Source: Nageia nagi (taxonomy: Eukaryota; Pinophyta). Taken from it: DNA of 64,000 nt. Below are positions 34,921-47,108 of the stretch, piece after piece. The number at the start of each line of letters is the position of its first letter. Positions within the stretch are counted from its first letter, which is position 1. A program made the position numbers and the translations under genes. The stretch is from the NCBI GenBank assembly GCA_050084985.1, contig JBITNC010000001.1, forward strand, positions 137,144,001-137,208,000, in the 5' to 3' direction. The notes beneath the pieces were generated by a model that worked only from the letters and a program-made list of their open reading frames with translations, was not told the DNA's origin and ran no database searches.

Positions 34921-36100
34921 ACATGACAAAAGAATTTCATATATACAAGAAAAGAAAAAATTGCAACAACATTTTAAATGAAATTTTGTAAAAGGACTTA
35001 TATTGGTCACACCATTACCTGATCCCACTCATGGTGAGGATGGAGAGGGACCATATTCATATATCATTTGGTAGTTCTTCATGTATTTATTAAAAAAAAA
35101 AATACATAAACATAGAAACACATATAAAAATATAGAAAATATTTATTACATATAAATCATAATATTAGAAACACATAAAAAACCTTTTTGTTTCATTCAT
35201 ATAGACATACATATGAAAATATAGATTGAAAACCAAAAAGGAGTCCATTTTGCATTAATCAATGTATCAACATACATATACTTCAAATAAGCAAGTTTCA
35301 TAATCATAAACCACCTACATTAGCCTATCTCCTAGAGATCCTAGAGATACTCATATGGCTATTAGAGATAGGTTGATCTCTACTAGATGATATTGTACCA
35401 CCACATCTTGTCTTGTACCACTTTTCCTATAGTCATTGGTCTAGACCCTTATGTACAACCTTTTTTAGCTCCTCATGTAGGCTCTTCATCTATACATTTA
35501 GAGTCTCCACCCATGCATTAGTAGCTCATAATCCTCATAAACCTTGTAGTATAGGTACATAGATCCAAATTGTAGTTGTTGCTTGAGTTCCTCACAATCT
35601 ATTATCTTGGCCACTAGAGCAAGTTATAGTTTCTCCACCTCATCCTTTAGCTCTAAAACTATCAAAAGCATAATACATATTAAATTTTATAATATGTCAT
35701 GTATAAATAAATTAAACTAAAGTTAGACATCTTTACCTTGATCATCATCTTTGTTCGGAGCATGAGTTGTCTCTTGCATCTCATCCTCCTTCTCCTCAAC
35801 CTCATTATGATCCCACATGGGATTATTATAGTCACTAACCCATATGTTATTACCACCATATCCTATCTCACCCTCGTCTCTATCATCTTAAGCCCCATAC
35901 TCATCATATTATGGATTTTATACCTCCTCATCCTTGATATCCTCATGTATGCCTATATTTCATGGGTGCATAATCACCCATCATGCTAGATATACCTCAT
36001 TGTAATCAGGTTTATCCTTTTCAAGGTTTATATCCATATGAAATTCTTCCAAGGGGGACTCCTTGCTAGATTTCTAGTCTAGTACTAGCCCCACTTCATG
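34921..36100. other. No gene recognised between the gag remnant and the PMD pseudogene
   Basis: The first ~150 bases still look like a gag-protease linker. After a short A-run (35093) no domain is seen on either strand. A plus-strand open stretch at 35738-35989 is hydrophobic and is read as chance. Confidence 0.45.
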
Positions 36101-37150
36101 GATTAATCACCTATATCTCTATTGTATCGCATCACTAGCCCCCTATCATCCAAGATTCTTTGTGGCATCCCAAACTATTGTAAAAACCTCTCCTAGTTGT
36201 AGGGATTTATGTATTACCATTTTCTCTGAATGTATGTAGATTGTCAAACCCATCCTAGCTTATAGAGTTCCTTGTCCCACTCACCCATATCTCAGTAGGG
36301 CTTCCATATTACCTTATTCTCTTTCAATTCATCCAACTTGCAATACCACTCTTCTAAATCATAGGGTAGAAAATATGGCCTATAGTATTCTCCCATCTAA
36401 ACCATTAGGGGTCCTCATCATCTAGTACATCTACTAGTAGGTATCATGATTGTAGGATCATAATGTGATAATACACCTATGCCTATAGAAGCATAAACTA
36501 CATGACCATCTACCCCTCCCATGAAATAATAGAAAACTCATGAAGGACATGATAAAGTTACACTAGTATAACTAGACCCCATGCATACCTTTTTCATTAT
36601 AGTCTCATGTCTTGTATAATAGGAACCATCCCCATTAGAAATGTATCATTTCTCTTATTTGGGTACAAGAACATGTCTATGACTATAGCCAATAGAAGCC
36701 TCAATCATCTCCTAGGATGTGGTGCATCATCTATCACTACATAAGCCAAATAGAACCCTCTATTTTGATAGTGGTATTCATCTATAGCAATCAACAACCA
36801 TGATAACTTTTCTCCCCTAGCCATACTAGCAATAGGAGCCATATTCACTAGCTTCCTTCTGATAGGGACCCACATAATCTTGTATACATCCTTGAGAGTA
36901 ATAATCATCTTGCCAAGTAGGGGATGGAATGTGTTGGTATTAGGATCCTACCTCTCCATGAGTGTAATCAATATTTCATTATCATGATGAACATATGGGG
37001 CAGTTCCAAGGTGCCTCAATCCTATAGCATCTAGAACCTTACTATCCTTAACCAAAAAATCTAAAAATCCCATTGTTGATACCAATTGAATGCAAGATAC
37101 TCTCCTAAAGGTCTCATGAGATATGCATGCTTCTATAAAAACTAAGAAAA
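36100..37150 (-). pseudogene. Plant mobile domain (PMD) pseudogene, antisense to element 3
   Basis: On the minus strand the frame reads FLDFLVKDSKVLDAIGLRHL, ILITLMER, DPNTNTFHPLLGK and MIITLKDVYKIMWVPIRRK (36705-36908). Then come LYPNKRNDTFLMGMVPIIQD, YAWGLVILV and LYHVLHEFS. The series 'ER-W-P-x-T-x-TF-…-T-L-x-D-V-…-P' followed by 'NDTF…YAWG…LYH' is characteristic of the plant mobile domain of MAIN/MAIL-type proteins and of several plant transposons. The Trp after MER is TAG. Several more stops follow MRL. PMD proteins occur both as host genes and inside MULEs and Ty3/gypsy elements. Its place inside element 3 in reverse orientation suggests an antisense extra ORF. No intron was identified. 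Confidence 0.72.
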
Positions 37151-37222
37151 TATAACCTTATTCAGTATGAAAGATAAAAAAAATAAATATAAGGCAACAT
37201 GTCTCATTTTTTGTAAATTTGG

Positions 37223-37242
37223 ATGGACCACTAGTGGTCCAT
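37223..37242. repeat. Perfect 20-bp palindrome
   Basis: atggaccactagtggtccat equals its own reverse complement. It lies in the non-coding right part of element 3, near several diverged ggatcat-cattagtcc motifs. It may be chance or a cruciform or protein-binding site. Confidence 0.6.
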
Positions 37243-39160
37243 TATTACCTAGAAATAGGTCATCATTAGTTCATCAGGATCATTATTAGTCCTTTTCCCT
37301 TAATTTTTTGACCTTAATGTTTTTATGGATGGCCATTCTAGTTAACCACAAATGAACCTAGGTAAAATTTCTCATTTTTATGCTTAAAAATACAAATAAA
37401 AAAACTTGGTGAAACCTTAGGGAAAAGATAAAATAAAAATGAAAATGCATAAAAATATCACAAATGTTATAAAATAAACTAGAAAAATTGAATAATACAA
37501 ACTAAAATCCTCTTACCTTTTCTTTGGTTGACATGTTGACCACTAAATATGCCCTATGGACCTCTCTTTCCATGATGGGAAGCATCATGCTACTAGGAGT
37601 ACCCATCAAACTACTAGCAAATTTACAAATTTTTACCCCATAACACTCAAACACACATTAAACGAATTCCCTCTCAAAAAAAGCTTAGCCAACCAAATAT
37701 CCAAATATGCAAATGAAAACTAGTTGTAGGTCTATTTATAGAAATTTTTGTATACATTTATTTGTGTAATCTCAACTTTAACATTTATAATAGTCAATAT
37801 GAGAAATGAAATATTCAAAACACATCACTAGATCATCATGGAATTGAAAAATAGAAAATGGAGATAAAAGGTCTTTAAAAAATTATCAACAATAATCCAT
37901 TATAGACATACAATAGTTTTTTATACATCACCTGTGGTTCTCATTCTACAAAAGTGTATAAAGCAGAACATGAGAGATTTTTGATAAAACCTATGTGAGT
38001 ATAAATTCAACACCTAAATAGCTAAAATAAGATGAAAACTTGACATAACCCCTTTCCCTTTCTTAATAAAATTGTATAAATAAACTATCGTATTTAAAAA
38101 TTTATAAATAATATATCAAAATGATAAACATGAATTAAGCATATCCAAGACATAAAGAAGTCATAAAACCTTAGAATCATGAGAAACACTATGAAAAATG
38201 GATTGGTGTTGGTTCTCCTTGGATCATCATTAGTCCTTTTTCTTCACATAAAAAATAGTCTTTATGTTTAGGAGAGTTCTTTAGTGTCCTCAGCAATTCT
38301 AAAATAAGTATGATTACACATATAAAATTTAGGTAAGCAATAGGTACGATTTCTCATCTTTTTCTATGTTATGCACATTAATGAAACTTCAATATATAAG
38401 TTATGTTTATCAATGTGATCATTCTATTAAACATCTTGTTGAACACTATGCTTATGCCTTTTTTCCTATTTTTTTTTATATGATGAATATACTTTATAAA
38501 TATGTTAAATATGAATTATTGATATGATATAATGAATGTGTCTTATCAATGTGACCTAATGAATATGGTTTATCAATGAGATGTGATACATATAGCTTGG
38601 CAAGATGATAATCATGCATTTTATTCTTACAATTTATCATATTTTATAATATTGCTTAAAATCATGTTTATCACAAATGCATTTTATTTACAATGAGTGA
38701 CTATTGGATTCAAAAAAATAACTAGAAAAGCAAGTCACCCTTGGTGATCACACTAAGGGAGGTTTCATTCATAAGTTGTCAAATAGAATATTAGTGTTTT
38801 ATGATGGGGATTCTAATCGAATTTGGCTTTGGTTGTTATACCAAGGGAGGTTATAGTCATAGGGTGTCAAATAAAATATTGGTATTTTATGTTGTAGCTT
38901 CTAATCATATCATGTTCTCAACAATCATCCGAGAGGGCTTCAACTATAGGGTACCAAATGGAATGTTGGTATTTGATGTTGAAGCATGCTTATCATAGTG
39001 TTAAAGAATCATAATATCACATAGTACAAAATCAAGAATCATATTATGCTTCTTGGGATCTAGTAGACATAGTAATTATAGGGGTAGTAGAATCAAAAAA
39101 ATTTACCATTGTTGGTCCATTTTTGGATTGTCATCGATCCTCTTTTCACATAGAATTAGA
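37241..39160 (+). repeat. Degenerate ~1-kb spaced repeats in the right part of element 3
   Basis: ggatcattattagtcctttt (37281), ggatcatcattagtcctttt (38221) and tcatcgatcctcttttca (39130) are spaced by about 940 and 910 bases. The first two are each followed at about 100 bases by aggta(a/c)(a/g)atttctcat. Related motifs occur at 26490, 27450 and 27570 in the left part of element 3. They are too diverged to define a full unit by eye. No gene was recognised here. Confidence 0.5.
38740..39000 (+). repeat. ~86-bp tandem repeat, three copies
   Basis: Three diverged copies centre on gtcaaatagaatattagtgt (38779), gtcaaataaaatattggtat (38866) and accaaatggaatgttggtat (38951). Each is followed by tttatg or tttgatg and gaggg or ggaggtt motifs at the next boundary. 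Confidence 0.7.
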
Positions 39161-39820
39161 TCCCTATTTTGGAAGTATACTTTCTCAAGGGCTCATACGA
39201 TTGTTTTAATCTTCAAATATGTTCATTTTATCAAAATTGAGCATAAAACTTAGGAATAATCATTTTTGTTTGATAATATTACTTAGTTTTATCATACATA
39301 TATAACATAATTAGAATAATGGATAGAGTCATCAATGACCTTAACTAGTAGATGACTATACTCCACATAATCAGAAAAACATATGGAACATTGCCATCTA
39401 TGGATCTTTTGGGTAGATGTTTATGTTTTCCAAGATTAGCCAAATTGCATCATAGTTATCTCAATATTTGTTGTTCAATTAACAATGACTAAAACTATCC
39501 ATATGTATGATAATAAATTTGAGCTAACATATCTTTATAAGCATGTATGATCAAGAAACAAAATTTTTATGAGCATTGATGTTTTGGTTAAGCATTCTAT
39601 TATAGGTTATTTTTACCTTGAATCCTTCTTTCTTGCCTTGTACAAAAAGCATCCAAGTTAAAAAAGGGGTAATGGATTTGGCAATTATCATCATGTGGAA
39701 TCATTAAAAAAATTTAGGGAAATTTTACTTAATATTTTACTTTGAAATGTCTAATTTGAAAATACTTGTATTTTTCAATTATACTTCCAAAGTGGTACAT
39801 CTATAGTTAAATAAATTTAA

Positions 39821-40558
39821 TTAATGTAGTTACTTAAAATCATTAAAGTGAAATTATCAAGTTATTTCATTTACTTCATTATTATCAATAATACAATAAT
39901 CATAATCTATAATAGTGTACTAATGTGTATCTTGTTTGTAACTAATACGAGGCCTAAGGTATGGGTGTTGACCCAAGGTGTGGGTTACATCATCAAGTTC
40001 CCTATATAACCAAGATCCACATAAGTCCACTATCAAGATAGATCTGGATAACATATTTTGAGCTTGATATATAATGGCATATACTCTTTAAGTATTTCTC
40101 AATGGTGCCTTATCAAGATTGGAATTTAGATACTCTAACAGTATTACACTAGCTATTATATTATTATTATGCACATTTATGACATCTTGGTAGGTGAAAA
40201 AAGCATAGACCTTGATTGCGATACTTAGTTCCTCCAAAAGAGGACTGAAAATGATCTATTAAGGATAGACAATGACCTATATTGCACTGGGAGGATCAAT
40301 GATGGTTCATTTCTAAAGGATCATAGAATTGTAGTTTCTATGGTGTCTTCATATAGTCATCTTTTATGCATGTCTTGCATTCTTTTACCTATAACATGTA
40401 AGTACAACGTGTAAGCATCTGAATCTCCTTCTTAACAAGCATTAAGTTATTCCATATTGAATATCTTTCATTTCCATTATTATTTATCTTTAGTCATTTT
40501 GATTTAAGTAGGTTTAGCAATTATTAATTATCGCAATTTTCAATTTTCCCATCTTACA
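39821..40558 (+). repeat. Probable right LTR of element 3
   Basis: 40218-40558 matches 26445-26786 closely enough to align throughout and ends in the same catc(c/t)taca. The left boundary is uncertain: TGTAGTTACTTAAAATC at 39823 resembles the supposed start of the left copy, but a purine tract (aaaaaaggggtaatgg) lies further left at 39660. Confidence 0.45.
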
Positions 40559-43500
40559 ATATTATTTTATATATTCTAAAGCTTACAATAACCAAAATCC
40601 TTATATCTTTTTTTTTTTTTACCACTCAACATAATCCTTATACTATTACTCAACTAATCATAATTTCATCCATTGATTATTGAAATAAGAAAGAGCATTA
40701 TTATTATTAATTATGACATCTAAATTGATAAGTGAAGTATTTATTTGAATAACTTGTAGAATTTGATAATAGTTAAAAAAAATTAGAATAATTTAAGCTT
40801 TATCATACTTAAGACTAATAAGGCTATGATACTACATATGGATTCTCATTTTTTTTAAAAATAATAACATTAACAAGTTCATAAAAATAATATATAAGAT
40901 ATAACTTGATATGTAAATATAAAGTTTTATATAGCATAGAGCATAAACAACTATCATTACTATATTTAATGCAAAATAAAAAAATAGTATAAGCTTTACT
41001 TATAAATTAACTAATACTTTTCTAATTGTAATGATATAATCTTATTATTAAGAATTAGACTCATTAGATTGATCCTTGGTCTTCCCCTTAGTTACACACA
41101 TTGTATTTAATTATTAGAACAAATATAATATATGATATATAGGCACTAAACAACTATTTATGATAATTATATTCTTTTATAAATTTTTATTTTATTACAC
41201 TACTCATAATTGATTCCTTTTCTTAACTTGAAGCATTTACAATTTATTTATAAAATTATAATTTTGATATTTTAAGCACTTATCACATCAATCAAAAGTG
41301 AGAAACTAGATTGATATTTTCAAAAGATAGAACATGGAGCAAAATTTATATTCTTCTTCTATCAGCATCATCAATCCATTAATTTCATGATGAAGGTAAA
41401 GAACAAAAGATAAGAGTGAAAGAAATAAAAGGAGTTGAAGTACAAGTATTTTTAGAAGTGGACATTTCATAAATAAAGGTTAAATTAGATAGAATTTGAA
41501 TGAGATTATAAAGTATTAAAATTATTAACTTTTTCACAAATAATCTTAGATTTAGGTATTAGACAAGAGGTTTAGAAAACACTATTTAAGAAATAGGATG
41601 GTTACTATCAAGGAAGTTCAATTTTTTTGTAATAATTGAGATGAAATATTTTTGTTAAGTAGTAAGAAGTCTTTGAAGAATCTAGAATATTACAATATTG
41701 CTATAATATCAGGGTTATATATAGCTTGAAGGTTATATTATAGATCAATTTCTTAACTATTATTATTAAGAGGGTTATTTTCCATATTATTATCTTCTTC
41801 ATCATTTTCAATATGAAGCATTTTTTTATCATCATCAATATGATTTAGCTTAACATCATTATTAAAGTCCATTAACTCTTTATCTAGAAATAAGATCTCC
41901 ATACATTTTTGGTATTCAAACATAAATCACCTAGAGCTTTATAAATAAAAGGTTTTTAGTGAATACCATATGTAAACACAAGCATTCTTAAAATTTAGAA
42001 AGAGTTGAACAAGCTCAATTCACTAGAATTTACAATTATAAAAATTGAGTTTAGTAATAAAATCTAATTAACTAACACAACATACTATGATAAAATAAAA
42101 AATAAATAAATAACTTAAACTATAGAGAAAATAAACATTGAATAATAATATTGAATTAAAAATGATGTGAAAGGGGTTATAGTTATTAATATGGTAGGCT
42201 CTTACCTATAAATCATTGTAAAAGTTTATGCTTGGCAAAAATCTTTGCAATGGTCTCCAAATTTTGTTATAATTATACATATTGGTTAAGTTTTAATATT
42301 CATGACTTATGCATGAAAGGAGTAAGGCAGATTGGTTAAGTGGATATTTTTCATAATAGAGGTGTAAGTTTGAAACTCAAGGTCCTTCTCATAGTTCTAT
42401 ACTACAAAGTCTAATTACCCTTCTTCAATATATATAAAGAGTTTTAAATAAAAAAAGAAATCATGAACCTAGACTTCATTTAATTCTTCTAAAACTTCAT
42501 TTCTATGGAGTTCACAAAATAATAACTCAAGCACCCAAGGGAGTTGCTTAGTAGAAAGCCTTTAAAACACGTACGAATGTGGGCTTCTTAAAAAAAAAAC
42601 CCTTAATTTTAAATTTATTAAAACTCTAATGATAAACCCCTATATAATAAATAATAACCTTTTTTAAAAACCTATCATTTGCATGAATTTTAATTACCAC
42701 TACTCCCTTTCCCTTATATACTTATCAATGTATTGATAGTTCAATTAGATATTAAAAATACCCCTTGTATGTTCTCACATGGTATTTACCATTTCTTAAA
42801 AGTGACTCCCTTAGGCTTAAGCATGACATCAATTTCAATAGATGTAATTTCTTGATGATAATTTTACCCCATTAATAGAAGAAGAATATTGGAGATCCCT
42901 TGAACAAGAAAATAATGTCATACAACATATTATTGTAATATCAATTTTAAAAAAAAAGTATTTGATATAAGAGTGAAGTATAAAAGAATTTGTAAATTTT
43001 GTAACCTAAATGCCATAGAAGATGAGACTCATTTTCGTTGTTTTTCTAGGCACTCTACAAAGACATAAGAGAAACCTACAAAGGTATTTGTGATTACATC
43101 TTAATCTACAAATTTTTAAACTAAGACAATCAAAACAAACTTGGTGATTTTATTATACAACTTAATCATAAGAGAAATAATCGTTCAAATATTTAATTAA
43201 TATATTTTCTTTTTCATTATCCAAACAAATTTTTATAGATCCTTCGAACCTTTGAATTTAAAAATATGGTAAAAAAAACTTACAAATATAAAGATGAGTA
43301 TCAAATAATTAACAATGAGGAATTGAACTTCTATAAATATACTTTACACAATTTATTCTTAAAATACACATAAAAATGCTTTAATAAAATATTGAATTAG
43401 TAGACCTGAACAAATTTATTTTAAATTTAAATTAAGAAAGAAACATTATAACAATTTCAAAACCATTAAAACAGTTTCTAAGATATGAAATTCAAAGATT
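40559..43500. other. AT-rich stretch, no gene apart from a LINE-like fragment
   Basis: The sequence is very AT-rich with short mononucleotide runs. No coding region was recognised except the small zinc-finger fragment at 42968. No clear tandem repeat or element end was seen. Confidence 0.5.
42968..43070 (+). pseudogene. LINE-type C-terminal zinc-finger fragment
   Basis: The frame reads KRICKFCNLNAIEDETHFRC followed by FSRHS. The pattern C-x2-C-x7-E-D-E-x-H-F-x2-C matches the zinc-binding region found at the end of many plant LINE/non-LTR reverse transcriptases. It ends in a stop at once, and nothing of the RT is visible upstream. It is a relic of about 30 codons. Confidence 0.45.
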
Positions 43501-43973
43501 AGAAAATGAGCATAAGAATCTGTATAAATCTAATAATTCAATGTAATCAAATTTAAAACCTTCATAAGTTGATGCCTCCAATCAAAGCTAATTTGATAAC
43601 AATAGCAATAAAGCCTAGGCCCCAATGCCCATTATTTGAACCAGAATCTAAATTTCAAACCGCTAGTTTTTCAACGGCTAACTATCCACCCAACGGTAAG
43701 ATGAATCTCAATCGTTGGATTTGCACAGCAACGGCTGAGAATCAATGCCTGGGTTTCCTGCATTTTTTGCTATGGACCTCGTTTCTGCAACAAAAAGGCC
43801 ATCATGGGCAATTCAGGGCCTCCTGCATTTCTCCATCCGTCAGTCCTAATGCCGAGCTGAGCTTCTTTCCAACTAAAAGAGAGAGCTTGGCTCAGCATTA
43901 CTGTACGAAAAAAAAAAGGCTACAATTGTCATCAGGAGAAATAAAACTTCTTCAAAGGAGAAAGGAGAAGAAT
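43501..43973 (+). promoter_or_regulatory. 5' flank and leader of the TPR gene
   Basis: Base composition becomes markedly less AT-rich from about 43560. A TATA-like tataaat lies at 43523-43529, about 445 bases before the chosen start codon. The frame of exon 1 is open upstream to 43569, but that part shows no family similarity. A transcription start near 43555 is only a guess. Confidence 0.35.
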
Positions 43974-46900
43974 ATGCAACATCAATACGGAAGAGGTAAT
44001 GTTTCTCAAAAAGGGCAGAGAATATCAAAGTCTGCACCATGTAGTCCAGTGAAGCCAAAGAAGGCTCCTCCTGCTCGTTATGATTCATTCCATATCATCC
44101 ACAAGGTTCCTCTGGGTGACACTCCTTATGTCAAGGCCAAACATGTTCAGGCGGGCTGTTTATGACCTCTTGTTTCATGATTTTTGAAAGTCTAATTGGT
44201 TTTGGGTTTTAGATTAAGGGTGGATATCTTTTAGTGCAGTTTTGTGTGTTTAAGTTTGATTTTGGGTTGTGGGGCAATGGGAAATGGGGAATTGATGTTG
44301 GGTTGTTTGAGTTTTGAGTGCAGTTAGTGGATAAGGATCCAGACAGGGCAGTTGCTCTGTTTTGGGCAGCTATCAATGCTGGTGACAGGGTAGACAGTGC
44401 CCTCAAGGACATGGCTATTGTAATGAAGCAGAACAATAGGCCGGAGGAGGCCATTGAAGCAATCAAGTCCTTGCGTAATAGGTGCTCTGATCAAGCACAA
44501 GAGTCCCTTGATAATGTGTTGCTTGATCTATACAAGGTACCCCATTCTGATATAGATTAGACAATACTGTCATTATACTAGGATTTTCGAAAATTTACAC
44601 AAGTAAGTACATCAATATTTATTATAGATCACAGGTTGTGGAAGAGATTTTTCTTTTACCAGCTAATGCATGCAGCACAACAATTTTATTTGAAATGAAA
44701 ATAGGATTTATAAGGATTTGGAATTTAGCATATTGCAAAGCAAGAAGGAATCCTTGCTTCTAGGTTTTGTTAGAGAACAAAATTGCTAATGTCTATTAAC
44801 TCGTGTATATATTCAAATTCAGTACATATTTGGCATACTTATATTTTTAGTCCAGGCATCATGTACTTTATTAGATTTGAAATCAGTAGAGAATCTGGGT
44901 TTGTTAGATATAAAGAAATGGCTCACACCCTACAGGATTATAAGACCATGGCAGACATCTGATTGATGTTTTGAATCCCTTCAGTAAATCATTAATTGGG
45001 GCATGTGGGTATTTTAACAGAAAAAAAAAAGAATCTGTCTTTACTTGTTTGCAAATCTGGTAGTGTAGAACCAAAAAGGCTAACATCATGAACTTTAGAA
45101 CTTCAAAAGACATTCTTCTGCATCTTATGTTGGAGAGCTATTGGTCCCTATAGATTTTGATTGGTCTATTGTTACGTTGTAACTAGTGAATAAGGTCAGA
45201 TTGGAGAGTACTTTTTAAGTTATTAGATGAGGGTTCAGGGCAACCTTAATCACCATGAACATTTGAAGTGTTCCCACCCCTTCGTTTTCCTGTGAAATAT
45301 ATTCTTTCACAGAGTTCCAGAGAAGAAAAAACACTCTTCTTATTACCTGGTTTAGATATAAAATTGTCAATCAGGAAGGAAGACTTTAACCCATCTAAGC
45401 TACCATCAGGGAAAAATGCAGAAATGTCTACGATTTTAGCTACACATAATTTGCGAGGTTCGTTCAGATGTAAGTGTTGATTTATCTTATATCAGTTTGG
45501 TGTTCGATTGCAGAGATGTGGGAGATTGGACGATCAAATATCTCTTCTGAAACACAAACTTTATCTCATTCACCAGGGGTTGGCGTTCAATGGTAAACGC
45601 ACCAAAACTGCTAGATCTCAGGGGAAGAAATTCCAAGTCTCAATTGAGCAGGAGAACCACTCGCTTACTCGTATGACAATAGACATTTCTCTCTTTTGTA
45701 CATTTTTCTATATTGATTTGAGATCTTATTTGTCTTTGACTTAATTTATTAACCTTACATTAGCGTGAGTCTATTATGCTCCTTGTACATGTTTATTTCA
45801 TGTTTTGGATATGCAGGGTAACTTGGGCTGGGCTTACATGCAACAAAATAACTACATTGTTGCAGAGGCTGTCTATAGGAAAGCCTTGTCCATTGAGCCA
45901 GACAACAATAAGATGTGCAATCTTGGAATCTGCCTAATGAACCAGGGAGGATTGCAGAGGCAAAGGCCATTCTTCAGTGTGTAAAGCCTGCTTCTGCAGA
46001 TGGGCCTTGGGGCCTAGACTCTCATCTCAAATCATATGAAAGAGCTCAAGAGATGCTAAAAGAGCTTGATTCACAACAATCGGGCTCCTTGAATTACTCC
46101 AAAGAAAATACAGATTCTGAATCAACAACTATTGATACTCTTCAGTCCTCCTCTGTTTATCAGCTAAGACAACCACTCACAAACAGAAATCAACAAAAGG
46201 ATAATCTTGTTTCAGAAGCAATGATGGGCAATGAAATGTCTGCAACCTTTTTGGCAACAGCAGGATTTGGGCCTTTGCAGTACAAATCCGAACACCAAGT
46301 TCTAGTTCCTCCACCCGCAAGAGTACCCAATTCCACCAACTTCTCAATGCTCAACTATGGATTAGGTGGGGAAGCTTTTGGAGATGAAAATATGAATACC
46401 AATATCCCTGGCCTGCCATTCCAGAACAAGCATCCCCCTTTCTTAGGTAGTACTCCTTTCGAAATGCAGAGGCACGCAGAGGCCTTGAAGCAGAAACTGG
46501 AGCCATTATCATGCAACCTCAGTTCCAAAACCACATTTCCTCCATTAACCTCAAACATCAACCTTAACATTGCTGCAGCCCCTTTTTTCTCAAGGACCAA
46601 CGATGCTATTGAAAGTACTGAACCCAGAATGCCTCTGACACTGCTGGACAGGACCAATGAACAAAATTTCATGATGATGTCACTTGAAGCAGAATATCAA
46701 AATAATGCCTCCCACAACAATGGTGCTCCTCCCATTACCAAACTTAGAGAGATCTCTGCTAATAAAATTCACCCCCTACCAAGGCGCTCCCTTTCTTTTG
46801 GGTGTGAAGATCAGGGTGGTGGGATTGATTTCCTCAACCACATTGATAGGCAACGTCAATCTCAATATCAAGTGCAACCCCAAACTCAAATTGCACACAA

Positions 46901-47108
46901 TAGCAATAAGTCTCTGACAAGGTCTAATTCAATCCCCCTTCCACTGAAGGCTAAGGCAAATGATCCATGGCCTGATAACCAAGAGTTCGAAGAGGCCCTT
47001 GCTGCTCTCTGTGATTCTGATCCCCTTAGTCATGAAGAAAAAGTTCAGAAAAGGCTCAAGGTCTTTCAGGATATGACTGCAAGCCCCTGTGACGAACATA
47101 GGACTTGA
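43974..47108 (+). CDS. POLLENLESS3/TDM1 (MS5)-family TPR protein, four coding exons, two apparent indels
   Basis: Exon 1 is 43974-44150, from ATG to PYVKAKHVQ. Exon 2 is 44324-44536, LVDKDPDRAVALFWAAINAG to LLDLYK. Exon 3 is 45514-45670, RCGRLDDQISLLKHKL to EQENHS. Exon 4 is 45817-47108, GNLGWAYMQQNNY to TGA. Introns are 173 bp (GC-AG), 977 bp and 146 bp (GT-AG). HIIHKVP…YVKAKHVQ, the TPR units and GNLGWAY…NKMCNLGICLM are signatures of the plant MS5 family. The C-terminal EFEEAL and KRLKVFQDMT match the conserved tail of POLLENLESS3-like proteins. In Arabidopsis the founding member TDM1 controls exit from meiosis; SDI relatives act in sulfur responses. About 610 residues are expected. The frame breaks at about 45661-45670 (two bases short) and 45945-45947 (one short). 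It is either a recent pseudogene or has assembly errors. The start was chosen by family length. Confidence 0.82.

Noticed and set aside
43569-43973. N-terminal extension of the TPR protein by 135 codons
   Set aside because: Open but without similarity to MS5-family proteins, whose N-termini are short; more likely leader sequence.
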